This document shows positions 42,791 to 52,888 of a DNA stretch of 64,000 nucleotides, one piece after another. The DNA lies in assembly GCF_020400655.1 (NCBI RefSeq), contig NZ_JAINRC010000002.1:124001-188000 (forward strand), in the 5' to 3' direction. The stretch is from Streptomyces spinosus (GTDB lineage: Bacteria; Actinomycetota; Actinomycetes; Streptomycetales; Streptomycetaceae). The position numbers and the translations under genes are program-made. Position 1 is the first letter of the stretch, and each line of letters begins with the position of its first letter. Under the pieces are notes generated by a model. It made no database searches, was not told the DNA's origin, and worked only from the letters and a program-made list of their open reading frames with translations.

Positions 42791-43195
42791 TCAGGACGCG
42801 GCGCGGCGCGCGCCCCGACCGGTCAGGGCGATCACGGCTGAGACGGAGGCGGTCCCGGCGAGGCTGCCGATCGCGACCAGGCCCACGCCGATCACGAAGA
42901 GGCCGCCGGCGTCGTCCGACCAGTCGTACCAGGCCGCGGCCGTCAGCCCCGCCGTGGTGCCGAGGACCGCGCTCGCGGTGTGTCCCCGGGACACGGCCCG
43001 GTACACCGGCACCAGCAGTGTGAGCACGAGCCCGATCACCTGCCAGGTCTCGTACGGGCCGGTCGTCGAGCCGTCCGCGTGCACGTCCCGCCGCTGGTCC
43101 CAGCCCAGCCAGGCGGCCCACGCCGCCAGGGCGGCCAGGGCGGGCGCGAGGGCCGGAAGCATCCGGAGAACGGGCTTCAGAGGTTCTTGGCGCAT
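42791..43195 (-). CDS. Small integral membrane protein
   Basis: A 134-residue hypothetical with four hydrophobic segments (about 12-30, 50-66, 72-88 and 93-118) and a short basic tail. The loop WDQRRDVHADGSTTGPYETW between the first two is hydrophilic. No family recognised; divergent from nadE. Confidence 0.65.
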   Translation of the reverse strand: MRQEPLKPVLRMLPALAPALAALAAWAAWLGWDQRRDVHADGSTTGPYETWQVIGLVLTLLVPVYRAVSRGHTASAVLGTTAGLTAAAWYDWSDDAGGLFVIGVGLVAIGSLAGTASVSAVIALTGRGARRAAS

Positions 43196-43341
43196 GCCTC
43201 CAGCCTTCCGGTCCGCAGCCGCACCGCCCAGAGCCCGCGTACTCAGGTGCGCCCGAGTACCCCGGCGGACCGTGCCCCCGGTACCCCGGCGGACAGGTGG
43301 GCCCGAGGAGCCCGGCGCGGCCGGGATCTAGGCTTCCTGAC

Positions 43342-45408
43342 ATGAAGGAAGCCCCGTTGAACTTCTGGTCGCTCTACAGCCACGGCTTCGCGCGGGTCGC
43401 CGCGTGCACCGGCCACACCGTCATCGCCGACCCGCGGGCCAACGCCGACGCGGTCCTGCGCCTGGCGCGCCGGTGCGCGGACGAGGGCGTCGCCGTCGCC
43501 GTCTTCCCCGAGCTGGGCCTGACCGGCTACTCCATCGAGGACCTGCTCCTCCAGGACGCGCTGCTCGACCAGGTCGAGGCGGCTCTGCACACCGTCGTGG
43601 CCGGGTCGGCGGAGCTGCTGCCGGTGCTGGTCGTCGGCGCCCCGCTGCGCCACCGCCACCGGATTTACAACTGCGCGGTGATCGTGCACCGCGGCCGGAT
43701 CCTCGGTGTCGTACCGAAGTCGTACCCGCCGACCTACCGCGAGTTCTACGAGCGCCGGCAGCTCGCCGACGGGCACGACGAGCGGGGCGGGACCATCCGG
43801 GTCGCGGGTGCCGAGGTGCCGTTCGGGGTGGACCTGCTGTTCGCCGCCGAGGACGTGCCCGGGCTGGTGCTGCACACCGAGATCTGCGAGGACATGTGGG
43901 TGCCGGTGCCGCCGAGCGCCGAGGCGGCCCTCGCCGGGGCGACCGTGCTGGTCAACCTCTCCGGCAGCCCGATCACGGTCGGCCGGGCCGAGGACCGCAA
44001 GCTGCTGTGCCGCTCGGCGTCCTCGCGCTGCCTCGCCGCGTACGTCTACGCGGCGGCCGGCCTCGGCGAGTCGACCACGGACCTGTCCTGGGACGGGCAG
44101 ACCATGATCTACGAGAACGGGGTGCTGCTCGCCGAGACCGAGCGCTTCCCGCTCGGCGACCGGTACGCGGTCGCCGACGTGGACCTCGACCTGCTGCGGC
44201 AGGAGCGGCACCGGATGGGCACCTTCGACGACAACCGCCGGACCCACGCCGCCCGGACCGGCGACTTCCGGACCGTCTCCTTCGAGCTGGACCCGCCGCT
44301 CACCGACCTCGGGCTGCGCCGGCGCGTGGAGCGCTTCCCGTTCGTGCCCGCCGACCCCGAGCGGCTCGCCCTGGACTGCTACGAGGCCTACAACATCCAG
44401 GTCGCCGGGCTCCAGCAGCGGCTCGCGGCGATCGGCGGCCCCAAGGTCGTCATCGGCGTGTCCGGCGGTCTGGACTCCACGCACGCGCTGATCGTCGCCG
44501 CCCGGGCGATGGACCGGGCGGGCCGGCCGCGCAGCGACATCCTGGCCTTCACCCTGCCGGGCTTCGCCACCAGCGACCACACCAAGGACAACGCCCACAA
44601 GCTGATGCGGGCGCTCGGCGTCACCGCGGCCGAGCTGGACATCACGCCGACCGCGCGGCTGATGCTGAAGGAGATCGGGCACCCCTTCGCCTCCGGCGAG
44701 CCGGTGTACGACGTCACCTTCGAGAACGTGCAGGCCGGTCTGCGCACCGACTACCTGTTCCGGCTGGCCAACCAGCGCGGCGGCATCGTCCTCGGCACCG
44801 GCGACCTCTCCGAGCTGGCGCTCGGCTGGTCCACGTACGGCGTCGGCGACCAGATGAGCCACTACAACGTCAACTCCGGCGTGCCGAAGACCTTCATCCA
44901 GCACCTGATCCGCTGGGTGATCAACAGCGGCCAGTTCGACGAGGAGACCGGCAAGATCCTGGCCGCGATCCTGGACACCGAGATCAGCCCGGAGCTGGTG
45001 CCGGGCGAGGAGATGCAGTCCACCGAGTCGAAGATCGGCCCGTACGCGCTGCACGACTTCACCCTCTTCCACGTGCTGCGCTACGGCTTCCGGCCCTCGA
45101 AGATCGCCTTCCTGGCCTGGCACGCCTGGCACGACGCGAAGTCCGGCGCCTGGCCGCCGAACTTCCCGGAGACCAAGCGGGTGGCGTACGACCTGCGGGA
45201 GATCCGGCACTGGCTGGAGGTGTTCTGCCGCCGCTTCTTCGCGTTCTCGCAGTTCAAGCGCTCGGCCATGCCGAACGGCCCGAAGGTGTCGGCGGGCGGC
45301 TCCCTCTCCCCGCGCGGCGACTGGCGGGCCCCCTCGGACGGCAACGCGGAGGTGTGGCTCAGGGACCTCGCCCGCTTCGACCTCGACAGCGCGGCGGCCG
45401 ACCGGTAG
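43342..45408 (+). CDS. nadE: NAD+ synthase (glutamine-hydrolysing)
   Basis: The 688-residue enzyme has an N-terminal nitrilase-type glutaminase domain (residues 1-330) with the catalytic Glu in [10 protein letters not shown], Lys in GVVPKSYPP and Cys in [12 protein letters not shown], and a C-terminal ATP-pyrophosphatase synthetase domain with the P-loop [10 protein letters not shown] near residue 375. It makes NAD+ from deamido-NAD+ using glutamine. ATG 43342 gives the conserved [16 protein letters not shown] start. It stands alone, converging on the TIGR03943 gene. Confidence 0.94.
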   Translation: MKEAPLNFWSLYSHGFARVAACTGHTVIADPRANADAVLRLARRCADEGVAVAVFPELGLTGYSIEDLLLQDALLDQVEAALHTVVAGSAELLPVLVVGAPLRHRHRIYNCAVIVHRGRILGVVPKSYPPTYREFYERRQLADGHDERGGTIRVAGAEVPFGVDLLFAAEDVPGLVLHTEICEDMWVPVPPSAEAALAGATVLVNLSGSPITVGRAEDRKLLCRSASSRCLAAYVYAAAGLGESTTDLSWDGQTMIYENGVLLAETERFPLGDRYAVADVDLDLLRQERHRMGTFDDNRRTHAARTGDFRTVSFELDPPLTDLGLRRRVERFPFVPADPERLALDCYEAYNIQVAGLQQRLAAIGGPKVVIGVSGGLDSTHALIVAARAMDRAGRPRSDILAFTLPGFATSDHTKDNAHKLMRALGVTAAELDITPTARLMLKEIGHPFASGEPVYDVTFENVQAGLRTDYLFRLANQRGGIVLGTGDLSELALGWSTYGVGDQMSHYNVNSGVPKTFIQHLIRWVINSGQFDEETGKILAAILDTEISPELVPGEEMQSTESKIGPYALHDFTLFHVLRYGFRPSKIAFLAWHAWHDAKSGAWPPNFPETKRVAYDLREIRHWLEVFCRRFFAFSQFKRSAMPNGPKVSAGGSLSPRGDWRAPSDGNAEVWLRDLARFDLDSAAADR

Positions 45409-45446
45409 CCGGGGCCGGGCCGGCCGGTGCCGGTGACCGGTGCCGG

Positions 45447-46151
45447 TCAGGTGTTCCAGGTCTCGTCGTAGGGGTCGCGCGGGGCCTGCACCGGACGCGT
45501 CGCGGTGACCAGCAGATAGGGGATGGGGCCGTCGTTGACCGGGTCGTGGGTGAGCCCGGGGGCGTACGTGCCCGTCACCTCCAGCCAGGCGTCCGGGCGC
45601 AGGACCGGCGGCAGCGCGCCGGTCAGCGCGATCTTCACCGGCTGGGCGTCCGCGGCACAGCAGTTGAGGGCCATGCGGACCAGGTAGGGCCGGCCCGCGT
45701 GGTCCAGGGCCAGGAAGCCGGTGACCCGGACGGCACGGCCGTGCAGGGAGCGGCCGTGGCCGTAGGCCGCGCGGGAGGCGTAGTCGACGACGGACAGCGG
45801 CACCGGGTCGCCCGCCGGCAGCGGGCCGTAGCCGTACGGCTTCTGCAGGGCCGTGCCGGAGCGCAGGGCGCTGTAGGAGCCGAGGGCCGGCGGTGCGATC
45901 AGGATCAGGGCGAGGAGCGGCAGCAGGAGCAGCCAGGCGACACGCGGCTCGGGGTGCGGGTGCCGCTCCCGGTCGCGCCGGCGCTCGTACCAGGCCGTCG
46001 CCAGGGCCGCCGCGATCAGCACCGCGCCCGCGGCCAGCAGCAGCGGGCGCAGGCCCGCCTTGACGTACCGCAGGTACAGGTCGGTGGTGCCCGCGTGCAG
46101 CAGCGCGCCGCCGAGCAGGAACAGGACGGCCGCCTGGGCCTGGCGGTTCAC
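45447..46151 (-). CDS. TIGR03943 (DUF1980) family membrane protein
   Basis: The 234-residue protein has N-terminal membrane helices (AAVLFLLGGALLHAG, AGAVLIAAALATAW, WLLLLPLLALILIAPPALG) and a C-terminal beta-rich extracellular domain with NCCAADAQPVKI and PDAWLEVTGTYAP, the TIGR03943 hallmarks. It starts at GTG 46151 inside the stop of the permease gene. The pair recurs together in bacteria (B. subtilis YcgQ/YcgR), suggesting a two-part complex; its cargo is unknown, perhaps a metal or small ligand. Confidence 0.85.
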   Translation of the reverse strand: MNRQAQAAVLFLLGGALLHAGTTDLYLRYVKAGLRPLLLAAGAVLIAAALATAWYERRRDRERHPHPEPRVAWLLLLPLLALILIAPPALGSYSALRSGTALQKPYGYGPLPAGDPVPLSVVDYASRAAYGHGRSLHGRAVRVTGFLALDHAGRPYLVRMALNCCAADAQPVKIALTGALPPVLRPDAWLEVTGTYAPGLTHDPVNDGPIPYLLVTATRPVQAPRDPYDETWNT

Positions 46152-47158
46152 AGCAGCACCGCCCCGGTCAGCACGGCGCCCGCGACGGCCAGCGCGAAGG
46201 TGGCGGGCGCGAACCGGAGCGCGAAGCCGCGGCCGAAGGTGCCGGCCTGCATCGCGAAGAGCTTGAGGTCGATCATGGGGCCCACCACCAGGAACACCAG
46301 CTTGGCCGTCGGGGAGAACTGGGTGAGGGAGGCGGCGACGAACGCGTCCGCCTCCGAGCAGATCGACAGCAGCACGGCGAGGGCGGCGAGGGCGAGGACC
46401 GAGACCAGCGGGGTGCCGGCGGCCGTGCGCAGCCAGTGGGCCGGGACCGCCGCCTTCAGCGTGGCCGCGGCCGTCGCGCCCAGCACCAGGAACCCGCCCG
46501 CGTGCATGACGTCGTGCCGGACCGCGCCCCAGAACGCCTCCCCCTTGGTCGCGCCCTCGTGCGCGCCGCGCGCCGGGGTGCGCAGCCAGTCCGTCCGGCC
46601 CAGCCGCTGCCACAGCCAGCCCATCGCGCAGGCCACCAGCAGGCTCGCCAGGAACCGGGCCAGGACCATCTCCGGGTGCCCGGGGAAGGCGACGGCGGTG
46701 GCGGTCAGCACCACCGGGTTGATCGCGGGCGCGGAGAGCAGGAAGGCCAGGGCGGCGGCCGGGGTCACGCCCCGGCGCACCAGGGCGCCCGCCACCGGCA
46801 CCGACGCGCACTCGCAGCCCGGCAGCACCGCGCCCGCGACCCCCGCCACCGGCACGGCGAGGGCGGGCCGGCGCGGCAGGGCGCGTGCGAAGAAGGACGC
46901 CGGGACGAACACCGCGATCGCCGCCGACAGCAGCACACCCAGCACCAGGAAGGGCAGCGCCTGGACGGTCACCGCCACGAACACGGTCGTCCAGCTCTGC
47001 ATCAGCGGGGTGCCGAGGGCCCCGCGGATCGGCGACTGGGCGAGCACGGCCGTCAGGAGGGTCAGGGTGAGCGCCAGCGGCGAGCTGAGCCGCCGGCTCC
47101 GCGGGGGCCCGGCACGGCTGACGTCCGTACCCAGCGGGGCGTCTTCGGTGATGGCCAC
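46148..47158 (-). CDS. YraQ/UPF0718-type permease
   Basis: The 336-residue protein has eight or more hydrophobic helices and the paired motifs PGCECASVPVAGALVRRGV and CSEADAFVAASLTQF of the DUF318 permease family, related to ArsP. The Cys residues in both motifs could bind a soft metal or metalloid. GTG 47158 follows GGAGGGAA with good spacing. It overlaps its TIGR03943 partner. No arsenic genes adjoin, so the substrate is open. Confidence 0.87.
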   Translation of the reverse strand: MAITEDAPLGTDVSRAGPPRSRRLSSPLALTLTLLTAVLAQSPIRGALGTPLMQSWTTVFVAVTVQALPFLVLGVLLSAAIAVFVPASFFARALPRRPALAVPVAGVAGAVLPGCECASVPVAGALVRRGVTPAAALAFLLSAPAINPVVLTATAVAFPGHPEMVLARFLASLLVACAMGWLWQRLGRTDWLRTPARGAHEGATKGEAFWGAVRHDVMHAGGFLVLGATAAATLKAAVPAHWLRTAAGTPLVSVLALAALAVLLSICSEADAFVAASLTQFSPTAKLVFLVVGPMIDLKLFAMQAGTFGRGFALRFAPATFALAVAGAVLTGAVLL

Positions 47159-47317
47159 GGGCTGTTCCCTCCGGCTGCTGCTCTCCCTCCCCTTCCCTAC
47201 GCGGATCCCGGCGCGGGCGTTCAGAGCGCCGCTGGAACCACCCGGCTGCTTGGTGCACTCTTTTCCCTCGTGGCGAGCGTTCCGTATCAAGGGGGGCCGG
47301 GGTCCCCGCCGGCGCAC

Positions 47318-49153
47318 ATGGTGGTGTGCGGGGACGACGGCCTCGCGCACCGGCTGGCCGCCGAGTTGCGCGGGGTCTACGGCGAGCAGGTCACGCTCGT
47401 CGTGCCGCCGGACGAGCGCACCGTCCGGCCCCCGGTGGTCGGCCGTGCCCGGTCCGCGTCGGCCGCGCTGTTCGACCGCGTGGTCAGCGCCGCCGTGGGC
47501 ACCGTGGGCCGCTCCGGCCCGGGCGGGCAGCCGGCCGGCGCGCCGGCCGGCGGGCACCCCGAGGGTGAGGGGGTGCTGGAGGCCGCCGAGCTGACCGAGG
47601 CGGTGCTCGCCGAGGCCGGGGTGGCACGGGCCGCCGCGCTGGCCCTGGTGTACGACGACGACGAGACCAACATCCGGGCCGCTCTGACGGCCCGTCGGCT
47701 CAATCCACGGCTGCGGCTCGTCCTGCGGCTGTACAACCGGCGGCTGGGCCAGCACATCGAGGAACTCCTCGACCAGGCCGCCGCGTTGGCCGCCGGGGAC
47801 GACGGCGGCCCGGGCACCGCCACCGAGGCCTCCACCACCGTGCTGTCCGACGCCGACACCGCCGCACCCGCGCTGGCCGCCACTGCCGTCGCCGGTACGA
47901 GCAGGGTCGTCCAGACCGAGGGCCTGCTGCTGCGGGCCGTGGAACGGCCGCTGTCCGGGGACGGCCCCGGCACCGGGCTGCACACCCTCGCCCTGCTCTC
48001 GGGCGGCGACCCGGGCGGCGCCGACGGCCCGTACGGCGCCGGTGAACAGCAGCCCCGGCTGCTTCCCGACGACGAGGAGGTCCGGCAGGCCGCCGGACGG
48101 CAGGCGGTGGTGCTGGAACACGTCTTCGCCCCGGCCGGTGGCGAGTCCGCCGCACCCGCCCGTCGCGCGATGACCGGTGTGCCCCCGCTCGGCTCCCTGT
48201 TCTCACGGCGGCTGCGCTGGACCCTCGCCGTGCTCGCGGGCTGCGTGGTGGGCCTCGCCGTCGCCCTGTGGGTGGTCACCGGCATCCATCCGCTGCGCGC
48301 CTTCTACATCACCCTGCTCGACCTGTTCGCGATCGACGACCCGGCCCTCAGGCAGCCCCTGGGCCGCCAGCTCCTCCAACTCCTCTCCGCGCTCGTCGGG
48401 TTGCTGCTGCTTCCGGTGCTGCTGGCCGCCGCGCTGGAGGCGTTCGGCACCTTCCGCACCGCCTCCGCCCTGCGCAAGCCGCCGCGCGGCCTGAGCGGGC
48501 ACGTCGTCCTGCTCGGGCTCGGCAAGATCGGCACCCGGGTGCTGACCCGGCTGCGGGAACTGAACATCCCCGTGGTGTGCGTCGAGTCCGACCCGGAGGC
48601 GCGGGGCCTCGCCACCGCGCGCCGGCTGCGGGTGCCGGTGGTGCTCGGGGACGTCACCCAGGAGGGCGTCCTGGAGGCCGCCCAGATCCAGCGGGCCCAG
48701 GCGCTGCTCGCGGTGACCAGCTCCGACACCACCAACCTGGAGGCCGTGCTGTACGCGCGGACCGTACGGCCCGATCTGCGGGTGGTGCTGCGGCTGTACG
48801 ACGACGACTTCGCCACCGCCGTGTACCGCACCCTGCGCACCGCCTACCCGCAGGCTCTGACCCGGAGCCGGAGCGTCACCCATCTGGCCGCCCCCGCGTT
48901 CGCCGGGGCCATGCTGGGGCGGCAGGTGCTCGGGGCCGTCGCCGTGGAGCGCAGGGTGCTGCTGTTCGCCGCGGTGGACGTGGACGGGCATCCCCAGCTG
49001 GAGGGGCGCACCGTGCGGGAGGCCTTCCGGGCCGGGTCCTGGCGGGTCCTGGCGCTGCTGGGCCACGCCGACACCGCGTCCTCCCATGTGCTGGGGAAGG
49101 GCGACCGGGTGGTCGTCGCCGCCACCCGGAGAGGCCTCGCGGAGCTGCGCTGA
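47318..49153 (+). CDS. Membrane protein with two TrkA-N (RCK) domains
   Basis: The 611-residue protein has a first Rossmann-like NAD-binding domain (MVVCGDDGLAHRLA), a transmembrane region of about two to three helices (residues 295-385) and a second TrkA-N domain (VVLLGLGKIGTRVL, SSDTTNLEAVL) with a C-terminal TrkA-C-like part. This is the plan of Kch-type or TrkA-associated potassium systems, but no selectivity filter (TVGYG) was seen, so it may be a regulator or a non-channel relative. ATG 47318 is taken; GTG 47270 is in frame upstream. Confidence 0.78.
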   Translation: MVVCGDDGLAHRLAAELRGVYGEQVTLVVPPDERTVRPPVVGRARSASAALFDRVVSAAVGTVGRSGPGGQPAGAPAGGHPEGEGVLEAAELTEAVLAEAGVARAAALALVYDDDETNIRAALTARRLNPRLRLVLRLYNRRLGQHIEELLDQAAALAAGDDGGPGTATEASTTVLSDADTAAPALAATAVAGTSRVVQTEGLLLRAVERPLSGDGPGTGLHTLALLSGGDPGGADGPYGAGEQQPRLLPDDEEVRQAAGRQAVVLEHVFAPAGGESAAPARRAMTGVPPLGSLFSRRLRWTLAVLAGCVVGLAVALWVVTGIHPLRAFYITLLDLFAIDDPALRQPLGRQLLQLLSALVGLLLLPVLLAAALEAFGTFRTASALRKPPRGLSGHVVLLGLGKIGTRVLTRLRELNIPVVCVESDPEARGLATARRLRVPVVLGDVTQEGVLEAAQIQRAQALLAVTSSDTTNLEAVLYARTVRPDLRVVLRLYDDDFATAVYRTLRTAYPQALTRSRSVTHLAAPAFAGAMLGRQVLGAVAVERRVLLFAAVDVDGHPQLEGRTVREAFRAGSWRVLALLGHADTASSHVLGKGDRVVVAATRRGLAELR

Positions 49154-49169
49154 GCCCGGGACAGCACAC

Positions 49170-50996
49170 CTAGACCGGCAGGTGCCGTGCCGCGAACTCC
49201 AGCTCCAGTCTCACCTGCTTGATCCGCTCGTCCACGACCAGCGAGCCGTGCCCCGCGTCGTACCGGTACACCTCGTGGACCGCGCCCCGGGTCTCCAGTC
49301 TCTTGACGTAGTTGTCGATCTGGCGGATCGGGCAGCGCGGGTCGTTGACGCCCGCCGAGATGTAGACGGGGGCCTTGACCTGGTCGACGTACGTCAGCGG
49401 GGACGACGCCTCGAAGCGCTCCGGGACCTCCTGCGGGGTGCCGCCCAGCAGGGTGCGGTCCATGGCCTTCAGGGACTCCATCTCGTCGTGGTACGCGGTG
49501 ACGTAGTCCGCGACGGGCACCACCGCGATGCCCAGCGCCCAGGCCTCCGGCTGGGTGCCGACGCCGAGCAGGGTCAGATAGCCGCCCCAGGAGGCGCCGG
49601 TCAGGACCAGGCGGGCGGGGTCGGCGAGACCGGAGGAGACCGCCCAGTCGCGCACCGCCGCCACGTCCTCCAGCTCGATCAGGCCGACCCGGTGCTTGAG
49701 GGCGTCCGTCCAGGCACGGCCGTAGCCGGTGGAGCCTCGGTAGTTGATGCGGACGACCGCGTAGCCGTGGTCGACCCAGGCGGCCGGGCCGGCGGCGAAG
49801 GAGTCGCTGTCGTGCCAGGTCGGCCCGCCGTGCAGGTCGAAGACGGTGGGCAGGGGGCCCGTGGCGCCCGCCGGCTTCTGGACCAGGGCGTGGATACGGC
49901 CGCCGGGGCCCTCCACCCACACGTCCTGCACCGGCACCGACGCCGGGCACGCCATCCCCGGCGGGTCCAGCACCACACCGCCGGCCGTGGAGCGGACCGC
50001 CGGGGGCTCGGCGGCCGACGACCACAGGTACTCCACGCTGCCGTCGGGGCGGGCCGTCGCCCCGGAGACCGTGCCGGGCGGGGTGGGGATGCGGGTCAGC
50101 TCGCGGGTCGCGACGTCGTACCGGAACAGCTCGCTGCGGGCCTCGAAGCCGTGGACGACGAGCAGGGCCGAGCCGTCCGGGTACCACTCGGCGCTGACGT
50201 CGCCGGGCAGGTCGAGGGCCAGGCCGGTCTCCTCGCCCGTGGCCACGTCCCACACCAGCGGCTCCCAGCGGCCCCGGCGCTGGTGGCCGATGAGCAGCCG
50301 GGTGTCGCCGTCGACCGGGGCGAAGCCCAGCACCTCGAGGCCCAGCTCCTCGGTGCCGCCCTTGGTGTCGTCCAGCTCGGCGACCGTCGTGCCGTCCGGG
50401 CGGAGCACCCGCAGGGCCGCGTGCATGGCGTCGCCGTGCTCGGTGTGCTCCACGGCGATCAGGGAGCCGTCGTGCGAGAGGTCGCCGACGCCCGCCGACT
50501 CGCGGTGGCGGTAGATCTCCACCGGGTCCGCGCCCTCGCGGGCCAGGTGGATCGTCGTGCCCTCCTCGTCCGTGGAGCGGCCGACGACCGCCGTGCGGCC
50601 GTCGCGGGACAGGGCCAGGCCGGCCGGGTACGACGGGTCGAGACCGGGTACGGCGGGCTCGTCCGGGCCGCCCGTGAACGGCTGGCGGCGCCAGATGCCG
50701 AACTCGTCGCCGTCCTTGTCGTCGAACCACCAGATCCAGGCGCCGTCCGGGGAGAGCACGCCGTCCGTCGTGCCGTTCGGCCGGGCCGTCGCCTGGCGCT
50801 GCTCGCCCGTCGCCCGGTCCCAGGCGTACAGCTCGTACGTCCCCGTCGCGTTCGACACGAACAGGGAGCGGTCCGGCGCGTCCTCCGCCCAGTCGGGCAG
50901 CGACACCCGCGGCGCCCGGAAGCGCTTCTCCCAGTCCGGCATGTCCGCTGTGTGCTGCGTGGGCGGCGTACCGCCGTCGTTCATGGCCCCAGTCAT
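49170..50996 (-). CDS. S9 family prolyl oligopeptidase-like peptidase
   Basis: The 608-residue enzyme has an N-terminal beta-propeller (residues about 30-350) and a C-terminal alpha/beta-hydrolase domain with the Ser nucleophile in GASWGGYL, Asp in GVNDPRCP and His in DAGHGS. It is expected to cut oligopeptides or acyl-peptides in the cytoplasm. Start 50996 is used; another ATG lies four codons on. Divergent from the methyltransferase gene. Confidence 0.9.
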   Translation of the reverse strand: MTGAMNDGGTPPTQHTADMPDWEKRFRAPRVSLPDWAEDAPDRSLFVSNATGTYELYAWDRATGEQRQATARPNGTTDGVLSPDGAWIWWFDDKDGDEFGIWRRQPFTGGPDEPAVPGLDPSYPAGLALSRDGRTAVVGRSTDEEGTTIHLAREGADPVEIYRHRESAGVGDLSHDGSLIAVEHTEHGDAMHAALRVLRPDGTTVAELDDTKGGTEELGLEVLGFAPVDGDTRLLIGHQRRGRWEPLVWDVATGEETGLALDLPGDVSAEWYPDGSALLVVHGFEARSELFRYDVATRELTRIPTPPGTVSGATARPDGSVEYLWSSAAEPPAVRSTAGGVVLDPPGMACPASVPVQDVWVEGPGGRIHALVQKPAGATGPLPTVFDLHGGPTWHDSDSFAAGPAAWVDHGYAVVRINYRGSTGYGRAWTDALKHRVGLIELEDVAAVRDWAVSSGLADPARLVLTGASWGGYLTLLGVGTQPEAWALGIAVVPVADYVTAYHDEMESLKAMDRTLLGGTPQEVPERFEASSPLTYVDQVKAPVYISAGVNDPRCPIRQIDNYVKRLETRGAVHEVYRYDAGHGSLVVDERIKQVRLELEFAARHLPV

Positions 50997-51067
50997 GCGC
51001 CCATAGTGCCTGGCCGCGCCGACAATTGGGTGGCGGGAGCGCACAGCCTGTGGATAACTTCCGCGGC

Positions 51068-51958
51068 ATGAGCGTTTCCGTCACTTCTCCGTCCGCACCC
51101 GAGGGGCCGTCGTCCCCGTCGGCGCCGGAGCACCCCTCCCCGTCCGTTCCCGAGGGCTGGCGCGAGGACAACAAGGCCATGTGGGACGAGAGGGTGCCCC
51201 TCCACGTCGCCGGACCCTTCTACGACCTCGAAGGCTTCCGCACCCGCCGGGACGACCTGCGGGACTTCGAGCGGGCCGAGGTCGGGGACGTCACCGGGAA
51301 GTCGCTGCTGCACCTGCAGTGCCACATCGGCACCGACACCCTCTCCTGGCTCCACCACGGCGCCGCCCGCGTCACCGGCCTGGACTTCTCCGCACCCGCG
51401 GTGGAGGCGGCCCGCGCGCTCGCCGCCGACCTCGGGTACGGCCCCGACCGGGCCGCCTTCGTCACCAGTGACGTGTACGACGCGGCCGGGGCCGTGCCCG
51501 AGCCGTCGTACGACATCGTCTACACCGGGCTGGGCGCCCTGTGCTGGCTGCCGGACCTCGGGCGCTGGGCCCGGACGGCCGCCTCCCTCGTCGCGCCCGG
51601 CGGTTTCCTCTACCTCGCCGAGTTCCACCCGATCACCGAGACCCTGGACGACGAGACCGGCACCCGGGTCGTGCGCGACTACTTCACCCGGGACGCGCAG
51701 GTGTGGAACGAACCGGGCACCTACGCCGACCTGGACGCCGTCACCGTCCACAACCGCAGCGTGGAGTGGCAGCACCCGCTCGGGGACGTGGTCTCCGCGC
51801 TCGCCGCGGCCGGGCTGCGCATCGAGTTCCTGCACGAGCACGACGTGTCGCTCTTCCCGCGCTTCGGGAACTTCGAGGTGCGCGACGGCTACCACAGGTT
51901 CCCGGCGGGCCATCCGCGCATCCCGCTGATCTACTCCCTCAGGGCGGCCAAGGACTGA
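51068..51958 (+). CDS. Class I SAM-dependent methyltransferase
   Basis: The 296-residue protein has a Ser/Pro-rich N-terminus and a class I methyltransferase core: LLHLQCHIGTDTLSW in place of the E-x-G-x-G-x-G motif, VTGLDFSAPAV for motif II and VAPGGFLYLAEFHP later. The acceptor is unknown; sequence is nearest in feel to the UbiE/small-molecule group. ATG 51068 is used. Confidence 0.83.
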   Translation: MSVSVTSPSAPEGPSSPSAPEHPSPSVPEGWREDNKAMWDERVPLHVAGPFYDLEGFRTRRDDLRDFERAEVGDVTGKSLLHLQCHIGTDTLSWLHHGAARVTGLDFSAPAVEAARALAADLGYGPDRAAFVTSDVYDAAGAVPEPSYDIVYTGLGALCWLPDLGRWARTAASLVAPGGFLYLAEFHPITETLDDETGTRVVRDYFTRDAQVWNEPGTYADLDAVTVHNRSVEWQHPLGDVVSALAAAGLRIEFLHEHDVSLFPRFGNFEVRDGYHRFPAGHPRIPLIYSLRAAKD

Positions 51959-52001
51959 CCCGAGGCCGGGGCACCGGGCCGGGCGCCGTACCGTGGAGGG
52001 C

Positions 52002-52793
52002 GTGTACCGGTTTCTGCTGACACCCCGCTGGTGGGGCATCAACGTCTTCGTGCTGCTCGCCATCCCGTTCTGCGTCTTCATGGGGTCGTGGCAGCTGAGC
52101 CGGTTCGAGGGGCGGGTGCAGGACCATCGCGCCGCGACCGAACAGGCCGCCTCCGACCGGGACGAGGCCGCGCGCCCGCTGGACTCGTTGCTGCCCGTCG
52201 ACAAGAGCACGTCGGGACGGCGGGTCACGGCGAGCGGGCGGTACGGGGAGCAGTTGCTGGTGCCGGGACGGGAGCTGGACGGCAAGCGCGGCTTCTACGT
52301 GCTGACGCTGCTGCGTACCGGTTCCGGCAAGGCGCTGCCCGTGGTGCGGGGCTGGCTGCCGGGTACGGCGGACGCGGCGAAGGCGCCCGCGCCGCCCCGC
52401 GGCGAGGTCACCGTCACCGGTGCGCTGCAGGCGCCCGAGACGCCCGGGGACAACGGGGTCAGCGCGCAGGGCGGGCTGCCCGCCGGGCAGACCTCCGCGA
52501 TCAGCCCGGCGTCGCTGGTCAACCTGGTGCCGTACCGGCTGTACGACGCCTGGGTCACCCTGGACAAGGGGGACGCCGGGATGAAGGCCGTGCCCGCGAG
52601 CGCGCCGGGCGGTACGGGGCTGGACCTCAAGGCGTTCCAGAACCTCGGTTACACCGGCGAGTGGTTCGTGTTCGCGGGCTTCGTGGTGTTCATGTGGTTC
52701 CGTCTGCTGCGACGGGAGCTGGAGTTCCAGCGGGACGCCGCGCTCGGGCTCGTGCCGGAGGAGCCGGAGCAGTCTCCGGTACCGACCGGCTGA
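52002..52793 (+). CDS. SURF1 family protein
   Basis: The 263-residue protein has an N-terminal membrane helix (WWGINVFVLLAIPFCVFMG) with the SURF1 start WQLSRFEGR, a beta-rich periplasmic domain, and a second helix near the C-terminus (WFVFAGFVVFMWFRLLRRE). SURF1/Shy1 proteins help insert heme a into cytochrome aa3 oxidase. GTG 52002 is used, with GTG 51993 also possible. No oxidase genes are adjacent. Confidence 0.88.
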   Translation: MYRFLLTPRWWGINVFVLLAIPFCVFMGSWQLSRFEGRVQDHRAATEQAASDRDEAARPLDSLLPVDKSTSGRRVTASGRYGEQLLVPGRELDGKRGFYVLTLLRTGSGKALPVVRGWLPGTADAAKAPAPPRGEVTVTGALQAPETPGDNGVSAQGGLPAGQTSAISPASLVNLVPYRLYDAWVTLDKGDAGMKAVPASAPGGTGLDLKAFQNLGYTGEWFVFAGFVVFMWFRLLRRELEFQRDAALGLVPEEPEQSPVPTG

Positions 52794-52888
52794 CGCGCGG
52801 GAACCGCGCGGCCGGCCACGACGGACCCGCGGCCGCGCACGCTCCCCCCGGACGGACGGCGTCGACGCACCCCGCTCCCGCCGAAGGG

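Noticed and set aside
43404..47594. 1396-codon plus-strand frame
   Set aside because: It crosses nadE and the opposing TIGR03943 and permease genes without any recognisable domain.
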